Made by a program: the position numbers and the translations under genes. Below, in pieces: positions 12,234 through 27,200 of a DNA stretch of 64,000 bases (its first letter is position 1; each line of letters opens with the position of its first letter). The notes under the pieces are model-generated. The model searched no databases. It was not told where the DNA came from and was given only the letters and a program-made list of their open reading frames with translations. Origin of the DNA: Ovis canadensis. Lineage: Eukaryota > Chordata > Mammalia > Artiodactyla > Bovidae. The stretch covers positions 49,679,001 through 49,743,000 of the forward strand of contig NC_091256.1 of the NCBI RefSeq assembly GCF_042477335.2, read 5' to 3'.

Positions 12234-15200
12234 CTGCAAGAGAAAAAAATGGAAAAGAAACATCAAAATCAGATTCATATGTTATGTGAGAAACAATATT
12301 CCTAAACGTAGTTTCCATTGTGAAAAGAGGTAATGGGGACAATTTTAATCTGAAATGATAGATAACACATGGGAATGGAGAAGCAAAAATGAGACAACCT
12401 AAATGTCTAATATTAGCATTTTGATCAAATAGATTAATACAAAATCATAGTATAAAGAGGCTAAAATATTTAATAATGGGAAAATATTTAGAAAATATTG
12501 ATTAAAAAGTAAACATATGATCTTAGTTTTTGAAAAACATGTTTATATATTATTAATAGGAAAAGACTTGAAGTATATACAATAGTTATATTAATAGTAG
12601 CTATCTCTGTGTGCTAACAGAATAGCTGGATTTTATTTTCTTCTTTATGCCATTCAACATACCACTGGTTGATTCTTGGTACTGGCAGTAGTTATATTCT
12701 ATAAAGTCACCACAAACACTGAAAGAGTGGATACTGAACCACTGCTCTGAGGGCAAACATAGGCTTAAATTCCTGCCAGCCTCTGGCTACAATGTTTTTG
12801 ACAAAAAACAGTACATAACCTTGTTTTATAAGTTTCTGGGTAGAGACACCTTATTTACTATACAGTGTTGACTCATTAGCCCTGAACTCACGGCCAACAG
12901 GACTGTCACTTATGCCTGAACAAAGCTTATCTAACACACATATTTCCTCCACAAGGCACATTACAGCCTTGTACTCAGCAACACTAGACAGCACTGGAGC
13001 ACCTGTACACCTGGGGGCCATCTGAAACAGCAAAACCATTAACAAGATTGATAGAAATGTGAGCAATGTGGCACTGAACAGTCTCTGAAGGACACCTGTT
13101 TACTTCATGAGGTGGGACTGAGGCAGAGCATGACATTAGACATCAGCTGGGATATGCACATCAAGAGATCCAAAGTTTCCACCTTTCTGACTGCATCTGC
13201 CCATGATTCCAAAGCACTGGGGTAAATGATCAATGCTAACTAGTAGATGAATTCACAAACACAGAATCCACAAATGGGGATAATGGGAATTGACTCTGTC
13301 TTTGAAACAAAACTTTTTTTTTTCTGTTTAAAAGTAGTATCACCATGGAATTTTTCAAATGGTTATTCTGAGATACTGTCCAGATCTTTATAAAATCCCT
13401 GTAAATAAAGAGTAAGAATTTTGGGAGAAAAGCAGATATTAAAAATGATCTGACCAGAAAAGGACAAATATATGATATAACTTATATGTGGAAACTAAAA
13501 AGTAATACAAATGAATCTACATACAAAACAGAACCAGACTTACAGTCATAGAAAACAAACTTCTGGTTACCAAAGGGGGAAGAGAGGGGGAAAGGATAGA
13601 TTAGGAAATGAGATTAACAGATACAAACTACTATAAAATAGATAAGCAACAAGGACCTACTATACAGCATAGGGAACTATGTTTAATATTTTGTAATAAC
13701 CTACAGTGGAAAATAATCTGAAAAAACAAACTGAATCACTTTGTCATACACCCAAAATTAACACAACAATATAAACCAACTATACTAAAAAAATTTTTTT
13801 AATAATCTGACTTTAAAAAGGGAAAAAAGGAAGGGCAAGAGTTATGCTTCAATGATGGAAATGAAACTCAAATCCAAAACAAAAATTATCATCTAGAGAA
13901 TCTATCTGGATTTTCTTCAGACACAAAAATTATCTAGAGAATTTATCTGGATTTTCTTCAAACATGGTATTATGAAATGAAGCGGCCATACCTAAAAGTT
14001 AATAATAAATAGAAAATAAGTGTTATGGTCTTGAGTGTAACAATAGCCATATATAGCCTCAAACAAATCACGCAGCCCTGTCATTCTTGTTGAGAATCTG
14101 ATGAAAGATAGTCTCACTATAAAAACGTACATATGGGGACTTCCCTGACGGTCCAGCGGCTAAGACTCTGTGCTCCCAATGCAGGGGACCCAGGTTCATT
14201 CCCTGCTCAGGGAACTAGATCCCACATGCTGAAACTAAGAGTTTCCATGCTGCAACTAAGACCTGGTACAACCAAAATAAATAAATATTTATTAAAAAAA
14301 AACTGTACATATGCATACTCATGTAAAATTTTATATACAATTTATATGCATTTTCAGAGTTACAGATTCTAGGTTAAGAGCTCCTGTCTGGAGCCATAAA
14401 TCATTACTCAACCCTGGCATCAATCATACTAGGTCAACTGAAAATAAAAAGGAAAGTTTTAAAAACTTCAAATGATACGCCACTAAATTAATAATCCAGT
14501 AAATACTTACTGATAATCACTAACAAAAGGATAACAGCAACCAAAGCCATGATGGCTTTTATCTACAACACACAAAAAACAGAAAAGATTAATGTTTCAC
14601 GTCTTTATTCTGTCATTCTATTTACCACATTACACTAACTCATCAACAGACAATCTCCTTCTATGAAAGGTTTCCAATTTTTTTTTCATATAAACTTGAC
14701 TATTTGCATCTTTCTGTAATAATCAGAGTTCCCCAAATTTGAAGAGTTATGCTTGTATAGATTTTACTGTTCAAGGCTACAGAGTAAACAGTAATAATCA
14801 AAGCCTTCACAGGCCTGGTCTTTATGTCTCTGATTTCACACATATTTCTAATGTAAGGCTAGGAAAAGAATAATCTTTTAGCAACTCTGTCCAAAAATGT
14901 CAGGATATTATGAATACCATTGGCATCCAACATAGATGGTTCAATATACATAGTATAAAGCAGCATTTCTTATAGAAATTATTCTCAAAGTATTAATATA
15001 TTGGAATTCTGTTAGTTTGTGCTCCCCTTGTTTTCTTAGAATTTTTATCTCCATTTTGAGGAATATAATTTAAACTTTTCATGAATAAACCTCATTTAAT
15101 AAATAACTTGCCTAAGAGCATTCTGTGTGTCAGTTTCACAGATAGGAGAAATCTTAAGATTAGTCCTTAGCTACTTAATATTTTAGGTCCACATCATCTC

Positions 15201-18200
15201 TCTCTATAAAATTGTCACATTCCTCATCTAATCATAAAATGCATTAATTACAAATTGATTTAAATTTAAATGAAAGTGTTATCATCAACAATTTTCACAG
15301 ATAACTGATTAAAGATGGTTCATTCAGAAAAAAGGTATCCAGTTGTTATAAACACATGAAACATTCTGGTGGATATCACAAATAGCAACTAGAAGTAGCT
15401 AATGAAATGTTTCTAAGATAAAAATACTGCTGACATTTTAGTAGCATTATATTCATGACAAGAACAAAGTGACCAAGAGAATACATGGAAGCTTTGCAAT
15501 TTGAATTGCAGGGACCTATCATATGATAACCAAAAAATATAGACACAGACTCAGATCAAATGAATATAGGCACATTTTCAATAGGTGTCTGGGTCCACAG
15601 TACACTATGAAGTACTTTAGTGACAAAAGTGATCCAGAGAATATATGGAAGCTTTGCATTTTTTTTTAAACCTGAAAACATTTCTAAAGTAATTTTGAAT
15701 TTTACAATAGCTTTTCAAATTTACCAAAAATACATATTAATTTTCCCTATTAATTTGTGCTAGGGCTTAATATTTACAAGATTTTAATGGAAATATTAAT
15801 AACAATTTAAAAACACCAAAATAAACAGTTTCTAACACTGGCCAGGAAATGTTTACAACCAAAAATGGCAGTATTCACACGTGTCCAAAGTGCACTTCTT
15901 CCAAACGACATGGACAAAAATCTGTTTCTCATTAAACATGTTCACTTATTTATGTTAGAAGTCAGGTTTATTGAGATATACTTTACATACAATAAAACTC
16001 ACCCTTTTAGAGTTCATTTTGATGCATTTTGACATCTAGTTGTCAATCGCAGTTGAACATAAGACACTTTATCACTCAGAAAGTGCCCTCATACCCTGCT
16101 GTAGTCAATCTCTACTCCTCGACCCTTAGCCAGTGGCAACTTCTAATCTCTTTTCCATTTCTATAGCCCTTTTCTTAGTCCTTCCTAAATAATAACTCTG
16201 AAGTTAAACCAGAAAATGGCAGTGATGTAGAGACTATTAAAAATATAAATTAAAAATATACTCTAATTTTTCCCCTTAAAAGCATGCTATTTCTTTGATC
16301 TGGACCCCATAAAGTACAAAATGAAAATCTATAGCTATGGTTAAAAAAAGCTACACAAAATGTACATTATCATTTTATTAATGGCCATGTGAATGAGTCA
16401 TGTGTATGTATGGGGAGAGGAGGTTAATGGCTCATTGACTTTTTGTTCCACCAAACTAATTTCCAGAACAGAACATTTGTATAGAGATAGAAAATTTACT
16501 CATTTAAAAAACCCAGAAAATTTAAATTCTAGACAAGAGGAGCAATGAAACTTGTATCTTCCCCTAAGTTCTATTTCTGAAAATAAGAGGATTCAACAGG
16601 TACACAGACAAAAAGAAGTAAATCTAATGAAACTCTTGGAAGAAATCCTCAGCATATGTCAACATCATGTTTTGAAAGTTATTCCTAAACTGGAAAATGA
16701 GAGACTTTAAAATGATACAAAGTATCAGGAGGAAAAAGATGAGATATGCTCATATGACATGAAATTTTCTATAAAATCTTGAGAGAAACATTTTTCTGCT
16801 TGATAAGCAGTAGCCATACTTGATTTAAGAAGTAAATTCATTTCCATAAGATGTTTTGCAGGAATATATCAGCATATAATGATTCCTAATTTTTTCCTTG
16901 TTAAAATGTTTTACTTCTTATTCCTCTTATCCAAGTACAACCAGGCCCCTGACCTTGCCCAGCTTCTGAGATCAGGCAGATGGGTTCAGGGTCGTATGGC
17001 AGAAGACTCTAGAATAATGAGGGACAGTGGGATTTTTTTTAGCCCCCCCATTTGCCATATGAATTCTGACACATTCAATTGCTTTTATTTTTGTCCTCCT
17101 TTCCAACAGGAAAATTGTATTTTTCTCTAGCTTGCATTCTACTTTCTAAACATCTGTATATAATGGTATAGGTTGCTCCAAAAAGGTACTAATAATAAAT
17201 TATAAGTTAATATTTCTTATAAGTCTAGAGGAAGCTAAATTATTAATAAAATGTGGTTTATTCTCTACGAAGAAACCCATGAAAACATCCTTTCAGGCAC
17301 TGCTTGATTCCTTTAGTTATTTCTAGCCCAAAAGATAATAATTCTACAAATATTCAGAGTTCCACCATGTCTCAGGCTCAGAATATGTAATAATGAGCAA
17401 GAGAGTTGTAGCCCCTGTCCTTACAGAGCTTATAATCTAGAGGCCCTTTTTCCTTTATGCCTTTGATCACCACTGGATATGCTGGCCAACCTATCCAGCA
17501 TTTTCTGATTTACTTACTTTGCATCCACGCCACCACATTTGCCTTCGAAGCTGTTTGGATCTGTTGCTAAAAGCAGTTGCATTATCCGATAAGCTTTCTA
17601 TATCACATAGAGGATGGAGAGAAGGATTAAACGACATAACAGGATTCTTTTATCTAGTCACACAAAGACAAGAAAATATTAATTTCTACTTCTGCAAATT
17701 TATTCCCCTTTAAGCATGAAAACAACATCTTTCCTTTCCTCCACCCACAAACTCTGGTATTCTGTATTCTTAAAAAAAAAAAAAAAGGAAAAAGTGGCTG
17801 CAGGTCAGTTTGCTCAATCCACTTTTATGATAAGAGTAAGAGAGGTCTTCTAGGGTCTCAGTGCTTTCAATAAACTTATGAATTCTGTTAGAAAATACTC
17901 TTTAGAAACTCAAATACCTGGCACAACTATAGAAAAAATCTACAAGTGGAGAAAGCAGATTCTTAGATGATATCAAAAGTGATTCTGAAGCAAAACAGTA
18001 TGAATTTTAAAAGTGGTTGAATAATTTTTTTTGTTAAACAAGTCTGTGAAGGACTAATCAGACAGTCATTCAGCCATTCATCATTTAAACAATATGTGAG
18101 TACCTAATAAGTGCCAGGAACAGTTAAAAGAATAGAGACTAACATCTGTCAGTAAAGAAAGGTTACTAAGTCACCAGGCAAAGCATGAGATAAATACCCT

Positions 18201-21200
18201 GGATAAGTTTGAAATAAGTTTGAATAGAAGTGATTAGGCCTATTTTTCATGAGATCAGGAGAGATACAAAGTACATCAACATAACAGGACAAAAGAAAAA
18301 AATACTCTAATTCTTCAATAATGAATTTTTAATTTTTCCATTCTCAACCAATCAATTAAAGCAATAATACAACAATAAGATGTTTCAAACTGAAGGGAGC
18401 TAATATATACAACTTAACAATGAAGTTTCAAACAACCCAATTGGAAAATGGAGGGAAGACCTAAGTAGAAATCTGACTTGTGGTTGCCTACGGTGGGCAG
18501 TGGGTGGGAGGCAGTGGGAAAGGATGGATTGGGAGTTTGGGATTAGCAGATACAAAACATTATATATAAGATGAATAAACAACAAGGTCCTAGTGTATAG
18601 CACAGCAAGCTATAATCAATATCCTGGAATAAACCATAATGGAAAAGAATATGAAAATGTATATATATGTGTGTATATATAAATGCTGTATAGTAGAAAT
18701 TAACACATAAATCAACTATACTTGAATAAAATAATTTTTTAAAAAAGTAAAGGAAGCTAAAGTTAAAACACTAAAACCATAAATACCATTTTTCCTAAGA
18801 CAAGATTTCTAAACTTTGGCTAAAAAAATGGGAGAAGTACACTATCAAAATACAGATTAAGAATTTCAAGAAATATATGAGGTATCTGTACCTGATTTGT
18901 CCTGTAGTTCATCTAGTCTCTCCCCTCTTTCTATTACCTTTGTAATATTTTCTTGCATGACATCAATGACTTCATCCACCTGATTCTGAACACTAGTTTA
19001 AAAAAAAAGATTTAAAAATAATGTATTCTTGAGAATTTTACAATTTTTGAAAATTTCATTAGACACTGTAGAAAATAACAAGTTCTCAGAATCATTCAAG
19101 TCTAAAGTTTTTAAGTTTAAGGCTTGTAGCAACATTCCTTCCATTTGTGGGCTTGAGTACTCACAAAATTAGAAGACAACATAATATAAATAAAAGTAAT
19201 ATTTAACTTAAAGATAGTTTATTCTTAGTCCGGTTTCTGCAAATTAAATGCATTGTCAGAAAGCTCAGTAACTGCCTATTTGGTTCATTTTTGTAGCCCC
19301 AGTACCTGTTACACTGCTTGGGACAGAGTATGCACTTAAGACTTATCAGTTCAATAAGTGAACAATTTGGGTATAAGTCCTGCCAAGCACATCCAGCTAC
19401 TTGAGAAAGAGATATAAGGCAGTGAATGTAGAGATCTGCATTTAACTATAATGGAAGCACAGCTATTGTTCATCAAGGACCAATCTTGAAATTTCTAGGT
19501 AGTTATCTTCCATGAGATGCCAGAGACAATAGCCTAAATAAGGTGCAGCAAGGTGGAAATGGAGAAAATGTACGGCAGCTCCTACACATGATCAGATATT
19601 CTTTATATCAATATACCTACACTACATGTGATTTTAAAACAAAACCAACATAACTGAAGCAATCATTATGATCCTAGAATCCCTATAAGCAAAAAACTCC
19701 ATGGATATAAACAGATAATTGGAATAGAACTCGTAAAATTCCAGATTAATTCTTACTAGATGATCATAAACCTAGGGGTATTATCTCAACAGTATGACAT
19801 ACATGTAATCTCTATGGCTAATGGAAACTACCCAACATTTAATTTTTCTATCAAGTGACAAACAAATTACTGTTATGCTCTCCTTCAGATAATACTTTCC
19901 ACTGGTATAACCTTCTTAATCCAGCTATTGTGTAACTCTCATCCAATACATTCAATACAATACACTTTCAATTAGGATAATGGAAAATCTCATATTTCAA
20001 GATATTTTCATTCCCAGAACACAACTTTTATAGAAAAAAACTTATATACTTATTTACTTTAATAAAAAGGATTAAAAAAGTAAAAACATATTTTCCCATG
20101 ATCTTTTACATTTCATAGCAATTATAATACTTTGATTTCTATTTGTATTTTATGTTGGTCCTATCTTCACTATTATACCATAAATGCAGTAAAAAAAGAA
20201 ATTGTCACACTCACTCATCTGTTTCCCAGGTCATGTGAAATGGGCCTGGTAGAAAACAGGCATTCAACAAATATTTTCTGATCTGAATTATATATTTCAT
20301 TTATTCAAAACTCCTTACTAAGGAGTTATTATTATGCTGTTCATTGTGGACACCCATGTGAATGTTTTGAGCCTGATCCTCAGCAAGATCACAGTCTAGT
20401 GGGGAACACTGGCAGCTAGGATTATACTACCATATGTTAAGTGCTATAATGGAAGGAAGTCCATGGTATCTGTCATGCAGCCTAAATCAATCCAGCCTGG
20501 ACCAGAGATGCCATCAACATTCTGGTGCTAAGTTTTAAGGTGTAAGAGTGAATTGGGCATAGTTAAAAGAAGAAAAAGGTGATGGATGGTGGGAAATTTC
20601 TAGGCTAAAGGAATAAGAGGAGGGGATATTTCAGGAACCAATGATTAGCTGGATATGGGTGAAGGAGTTAGGGCAAGAAAAGGGTAGAGAACTTCTAGAT
20701 TTATAAACTGAGCAACTGAGTAGATATAGATGATGGTCATTAACTCGAAAAGAAAATTAAGGACTCAAAGGAAAAGCTAGTTTTTGAAGGAAGGGGTGGA
20801 GATTTATCTCATTTCCAGTTAAAAAGTCATGTGGTAGAAGAAAGGACACAAGAGAGAACCTACCCTGGAAAATATAAAGGCACACAGAGAAAAGACATTT
20901 TAACATTGTTTTTAATCCTCCTTGGAGTTTGACAGCACTTGAGCTCCTGAAATGTCTCTAAATATCACCACTATAGGGAAGCTGCATGGTATAGTATAGA
21001 GAGACCAAGCTCTGGATGCAGACAGATCTGGGTTTGCAATTCAGTGTCATCACTTACCATGTATGTGGCTTTGCAAGTCATTTTGCAAGCCTCTTTGAGC
21101 CTCATATTTTCTCACCTTTAAAATGAAGATGATAATTTTTCCCTTATGAGAATTATATGTGACAGTGTTTTTTAAACACTTAGCATGGTTCCTAATGTTT

Positions 21201-24200
21201 GGTGTGTGTTTAATGTCAGTGTTCTTCCATTAAGAAAGCAAAAATGTTCATGCTCTGCTACATACACTCATCCCTTATTTTATAAAGAAAATATTTATTT
21301 GCATAGTTAACACCCCATCTTGTGGCCTCTTAAGGTACTGTTGACAAAAAAAGTTTAAAAGGTCTGTTGTATTGCAGTTTTATATTTTTGCTGTTCATCA
21401 TGGGACATTCTTTGGGGACCTTATAAAATTAAAAGTTTAAACCAAGGCTATATATAGTTAGGAGATTTCCTACCCATGGAAGAGAATGTCTACAATTCAC
21501 TAAAGTGGCATTTATAAGGCTATTATTTAATTTAAAAGCAAAGGAAACATTCTAAAGAGAATCATAAATCTTTATATAGGCATGTGAATATTTAAGATCT
21601 TTCCCAAAAATCTTCCCTAAAAAGTAACAATGGAATACTAATAAACCCATTAAAAGGACCTACTGTATAGCACAAGGAACTATATGCAATATCTTATAAT
21701 AATCTACAGTGGAAAAGAATATGAAAACTATACATACTTTTTCAGATTCAAAGAATCTGAAAAAGTATATATATATAACTGAGTCACTCCACTGTACACC
21801 TGAAACTAAACCCTGTAAAACAACTATACTTCAGTAAAGGAGAAAAAGGGACACTGGGCATGTTTTGTGGAATTAATGTTATCAGTATGTCAATTAAATT
21901 TGAACAAAGCAACAATGCTGCGGACCCACACTTGTATGGAAATGTCACATATTAAGTGGTAATAACACACCTTAAAGAAACTCACCAGTGCTAGCAATTT
22001 TAGTTACTATTCATAAACAAATGCCAGGTATTTGTCCTTGGGCAAGTGGTGTGGCATGTTATGCTCCACCATTTTGGACACACGTTTGAGTCATGCCTTG
22101 GTTAGATAGGTACTCATGGGGTTGTGCCAATAAGGTTTAAATTGTGTGGTTTGATGACTGATCACCTTCTAAGTAAATCTGATAAGTCTTCAGCTCTAGA
22201 GTAAGAACTCAACCGTCCCTTACTGTTCTAAAATTCTGTGATCAAAGTTATTGTGATAATTTACTATGCACACATCCATATTCACATGTATGTGTGCTTG
22301 GCACTTACTAATACAGACATAGTCTGCAATGCCCACTATGTACAACCAACACTGGTTTAGGAGTTCAGCCGGGAAGTCATACTGAGAAGAGTCACTGGGC
22401 CATACTCAGTACCAGGCTCAGTCTGGGGAAAGATGTCAGACAGGAAATGAAGCATATTGGCAGGGGAAAAACAGATGTGTCATCAGTGGAGTCCTCTTCT
22501 CCAATGGCAGGTGAGGTATGTATGTGGGTGGACAGAGGAGTCACTTTGGCTCAAAGAAGGAGAACCTCTTTGCCATGGCATCCTTGCAACCTTGAACGTG
22601 TTGTGGTACTTTCGGAACACGAGAGGGTGAGTGACTTATGAGGTGGTTTTACTCACCTCTCCATCTCCCTCTGAAGACTGTCATGAAACAGTCTGATGAC
22701 ACATGAATCTTTCTGCAGGATATATCTGCAGACTATAAACCCCTATAAACCTGGGCTAGAACTGGCTCCTTTGTAACAGGGTATCTCACAACTCAGACTG
22801 CAGCTTCCTATAATCATTTTTGGTGTATAGGACAAGAACCTAGGGAACTGGCATCTTTGGCTACTCTTCCTTTGACAACCTATGTGAGTAATAAACTGTC
22901 TGGATCTAAGTGGCTCATTGTATCTTGACTGTCGAAACAGACCCTTGAAGCAGCAGAGACTCTCTTCTGCTGGCCTCGAAGGAGCAAGCACTGTGGGTTC
23001 TACGGCTGTAAGGAAGTGAATCCTATCAACAACTACCTGAACTTGGTCAGGAGCTTCAGATGAGATCAAAGGCCGGGCGACGCCCTCATTTCAGCCTTGT
23101 GAGACCTTGCACAGAGGGCCCACCTAAGCAGTGACTGAACCCCTGACCCATGGAAAATGTGGGTTGATGAAAGTGTGCTGTTTCAGGCTGCTAGGTTCAG
23201 GGTAACCTGTTATGCAGCAAGAAAAGATGAAAACATCCCATTTAGTGTACTAATTTGTTGGTACCTTGATTCTGTATTTCAGAATCCATTAACTAGGATT
23301 TGGCTAAGTGTGGGCCTATTTCTTCATTCCAACGGCTATGTGACTAAAACCCAAGTATCTCATCAATAACTTGACACCATATTATAGCACCCTTCTCACT
23401 ATGTGCCATCTACATCCAGACTTAGGGGAGCAACTACCCCTCCTTAGATCTTGAACCTGGGCCATTCCGTTTATTTTCCAGTTTATCTTTTATAGCGTGG
23501 TAATTTTCTAGGGCTATTTCACTTCTCCAGTTATTCCTTCTCCCTTCTTGTCTGGACTCATATACTTCTTACATTAAATACATTCACTATAGCATTACCC
23601 ACCATCTACCACCAATAATATACACAGAAAAGCTTTAAACTGAAAATTAATGAGCCATAAAACTTAGATCAGGGCTTCCCTGGTGTCTTACTGGTAAAGA
23701 ATTCACCTGCCAGTGCAGGAGACATGGGTTTTATCCCTGATCTGGGAAGATCCCACATGCCTCGGAGCAACTAAACCCATGCACCTCGAGAGAAGCCACC
23801 ATGATGAGAAACCTGCATATCAAACTAGAGCAGCCCCTGCTCACCACAGCTACAGAAAAGTCCACGGAGCAACAAAGACCCAGCACAAGCAAAAATAAAT
23901 GAAATTATTAAAAAAAACAAACCCTTAGATCAATAAATGGGTTGCTGCCGCTGCTAAGTCATTAGGATAAGCAATAGATATGAATAAATTCTGGAAGTAT
24001 ATAAAGATACTTTAATTCAGAAAACTAAATCTATTATGTTGCTTTTATTGTCATGCTGAAAATGGGAATCATGTTATAAGATTTAAAAGCAAAATAGACC
24101 TTGAGATTATACTAAATAAATGAATTTGATATATAGTAATCAAAATCAACAGCCAGGAACTGCATTTCCTTAGCTATAATTAAGAGGTTGCTCTGTGGAA

Positions 24201-27200
24201 AAAAAAAAAAAAAGACTGGGTTTTTACAACCTAGAATATCAGTTTACATCAAGGCTCAGCAAATTTTTTTCTGTAAAAGATAAGACAGAATAGAGTTTTT
24301 AGATTTTGTGGATCATAAAGTCTCTTGTCACTACTACTGAAATCTGTCATTATAGTTTGAAAGCAACTAAGATAACAGGAATGGCTGTTTCAATAAAACT
24401 TTATAAAAACTAGATTTGGCCCATAGGTTATAGTCTGCCAACCCCTGGTCCAGGTACAAATATGATAATCATTTAAACAAATAAGTATCTCACAAACTTA
24501 CTGCTTAATTTTATCATTTCTAGGTCCAAATCTTGGTCCAGATGGTCCTCTTCTGAAAAAAACCCAAAAAACACCAAATACAATTAATAAGGAGAGCATT
24601 AAAACAAACACCAAAGCAGAAAATACACACATATTGAATTCTAAACATGGATCATTCATCATAAGGAACCAGATTTTACTAGTATTGATAGAACTTAACA
24701 ATACATAATCATATCTGTACTTCATTGGTACTTAGTACAGGCTGTCACAACCCAGTTCTTCTGAATGTTATCAGTTTCAATATAATTCTTAGTTACACAC
24801 AGATATTCTAATCATTAAACTTTGAAATACCACAACCAAAGTGCTAGGGATTATGAATAACTTTATGATCAATTATAAAATCCTCCTGCAATGCAGGAGA
24901 CCCCGGTTTCATTCTTGGATCAGGAAGATCCCCTGGGAAAGGGACAGGCTACCCACTCCAGTATTCTTGGGTTTCCCTGGTGACTCAGACAGTAAAGAAT
25001 CCACCTGCAATGTGGGAGACTTGGGTTCGATTCCTGGGTGGGGAGGATCCCCTGGAGGAGGGCATGGCAACCCACTCCAGTATTTTTGCCTGGAGAATCT
25101 CCATGGACAGAGGAGCCTGGGGGGCTACAGTCCATAAGCCTGCACAGAGTTGGACATGACTGAGCAACTAAGCACATAGAACACTGTAAGTCCAATTACC
25201 TTGAATTTAGGCTCTAATGAAATGCTAATTTTCAGGGATGAATATAGAGAAAAAGCCATTCAAAACACTAAGTTCTTTAAAGTTATGTTTTTTGATTACT
25301 TATCTTAAACTTATTAACATAACTAAAGGGAAATGGAGTCTATGAAAATATTAACATTTCTCAAATTCTCTCTCCATTATAATCAAGTGTTGTATCATTT
25401 AAACCAATCCATTTTAATACACTGGAAATAAAAATTTTTGGATATTTTAAGTAATTTTCCTTCTTCTGATGATAGAAAACAAGGTATAAACCACAAAACT
25501 CAAAGAATAGGTTCTGACCAATTAAACATTAATTTACCATTTCCCCCTACTCCCAGCCCTTGGCAACCTCCATCCTACCTTGTGTCTCTTATGAATCTGA
25601 CTACTCTAGGTGTCTCAGGTAAGAAGAATCATGTGAAATGTATCCTTATGACCAGCTTCCTTCACTTAGCATAATGTCTTCAAGGTTCATTCATTTGTAG
25701 CGTGTTTCAGAATTTCCTTTTTAAGACTGAGTACTGAACTATTCCATTGTATGTACATACAATATTTTATCCATCTATCCATTGACAGACACTTGGGTTA
25801 CTTATACCTTTTGGCAATTATGAATAATCCTGCTATGAATGTAGTGTTGAATAATCTTTAAAAATTATTTTGGAATTTTATTTGTCTCCCTTTCAATACA
25901 CAGACAGAACCACAGTGTACAGGCGTTGATTCTGAATAAGTGTGCCGGTTTTGTCATCAGGCCCTTTGGAAGTTGTACAGCATTATTTGGGAGTAAATCT
26001 CCAGTGTACAGAGTTGGCCTGAAAAGTTTGTTTCTTGCTTACATTCAGGTAATCACTTATGTGGCCAAAGCATCTGACCTTCTTTTCAATAATGAGTCCT
26101 TTGTTCACAGGTAGCTATTGCTGTAGTCTAAGGCTTCTCACTGTAATTGGCACTGTTAGCAATTAGCTTTTCGACTCTTGAAATTTTGTTACCTATAGGA
26201 AATATTCTTCCCACTTCATCTGACCTTCCTGCCAAAAATGGTACTATCTCCTCTTATTGGATTTGCCTTCCATCCTATAGGCTCTTTTTGTCCATTGCCT
26301 CATGACTGTCAATTACTTTTATAAAGTGTTTTTTATTGGGGGTGGGGGGAAAGTCTTTACAAAAATCTCCACAACATTACAGCAGAGGGAGGTAAATGCT
26401 TCCTCCCAGACTTACCGTGCTACATCAACCTTCAGAGAAAACTCCTGCAACAGTATGTCATCCTTCCTGTCTGTGCAATTAAAACTTAGGCCCTTTCTAA
26501 TTATAACTGCAAAGGATGGATCAAGTTAATTAATTGTGACAGAGCATCAGGGCAATTCAATGGGGAAAAGATAATCTTTTCATCAAATGGTGGTGGCACA
26601 AATGGCCATATGCCCCCTGGTCCCTTTACTTCAACCATATATAAAAAATTAATGTACAACAGATTATAGACCTAAATGTAAAAGCCAAAATGTTAAAACT
26701 TCTGAAAGAAATCAAAGAAAAAAAATCTTAGAATCTTTGGGTTTGGAATAAGCAAAAACAATAAAAGAAAAATTTAATAAACTGATTAAAACTCTGCTCT
26801 TCAAAAGATAGTTAGGAAAATGAAAAGATTAAATTATAGACTAGGGGTAAATATTTGTAAAAACATTTATCTGATGAAGAACTTGTAAAACATATGTAAA
26901 AAAAAGCTCCTACAACTTAATAAGACAAACTTAGAATTGGGCAAAAGATTTTAACACATACATCATGAAAGAAAACATGAGAATGGTAAACACGCACAAA
27001 AGAAGTTGTTTAGCATAATCTGTAGTTAGGGAAATGCAAATAAAAACCATAACGGGATACCACTATACACCAACAAGAGTGGCTAAAATTAAAAGACTGA
27101 CCATACACAGTGGTGATGAGGATTTGGAACAACCAGAACTTCCATACAATGCTGGTGGGAACATAAAGTGGTACACACCACTTTGGGAAACAGCTGTAAA

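Larger units (their letters stand above)
12234..14510 (-). other. VAMP4: VAMP4 last intron
   Basis: Contains a plus-strand L1 3' end (about 13440-13800), a 41-44-bp tandem duplication (13879-13962) and a CHR-type SINE (14136-14304). No other exon seen. Confidence 0.8.
18993..24501 (-). other. VAMP4: VAMP4 intron between coding exons 3 and 4
   Basis: A 5.5-kb intron with a MIR (about 20985-21240), an L1 3' end with a perfect hairpin (21640-21850), a TSD-flanked SINE (23672-23923) and a MER-type DNA transposon relic (24250-24460). The frames at 22447-23069 match nothing I recognise. Confidence 0.7.

Noticed and set aside
14136-14304. tRNA-like A/B box sequences at SINE heads (also 23672, 28744, 29766, 30142, 50566) as tRNA genes
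   Set aside because: They are tRNA-Glu-derived SINE heads with SINE bodies, poly(A) tails and TSDs, and cannot fold as intact tRNAs.
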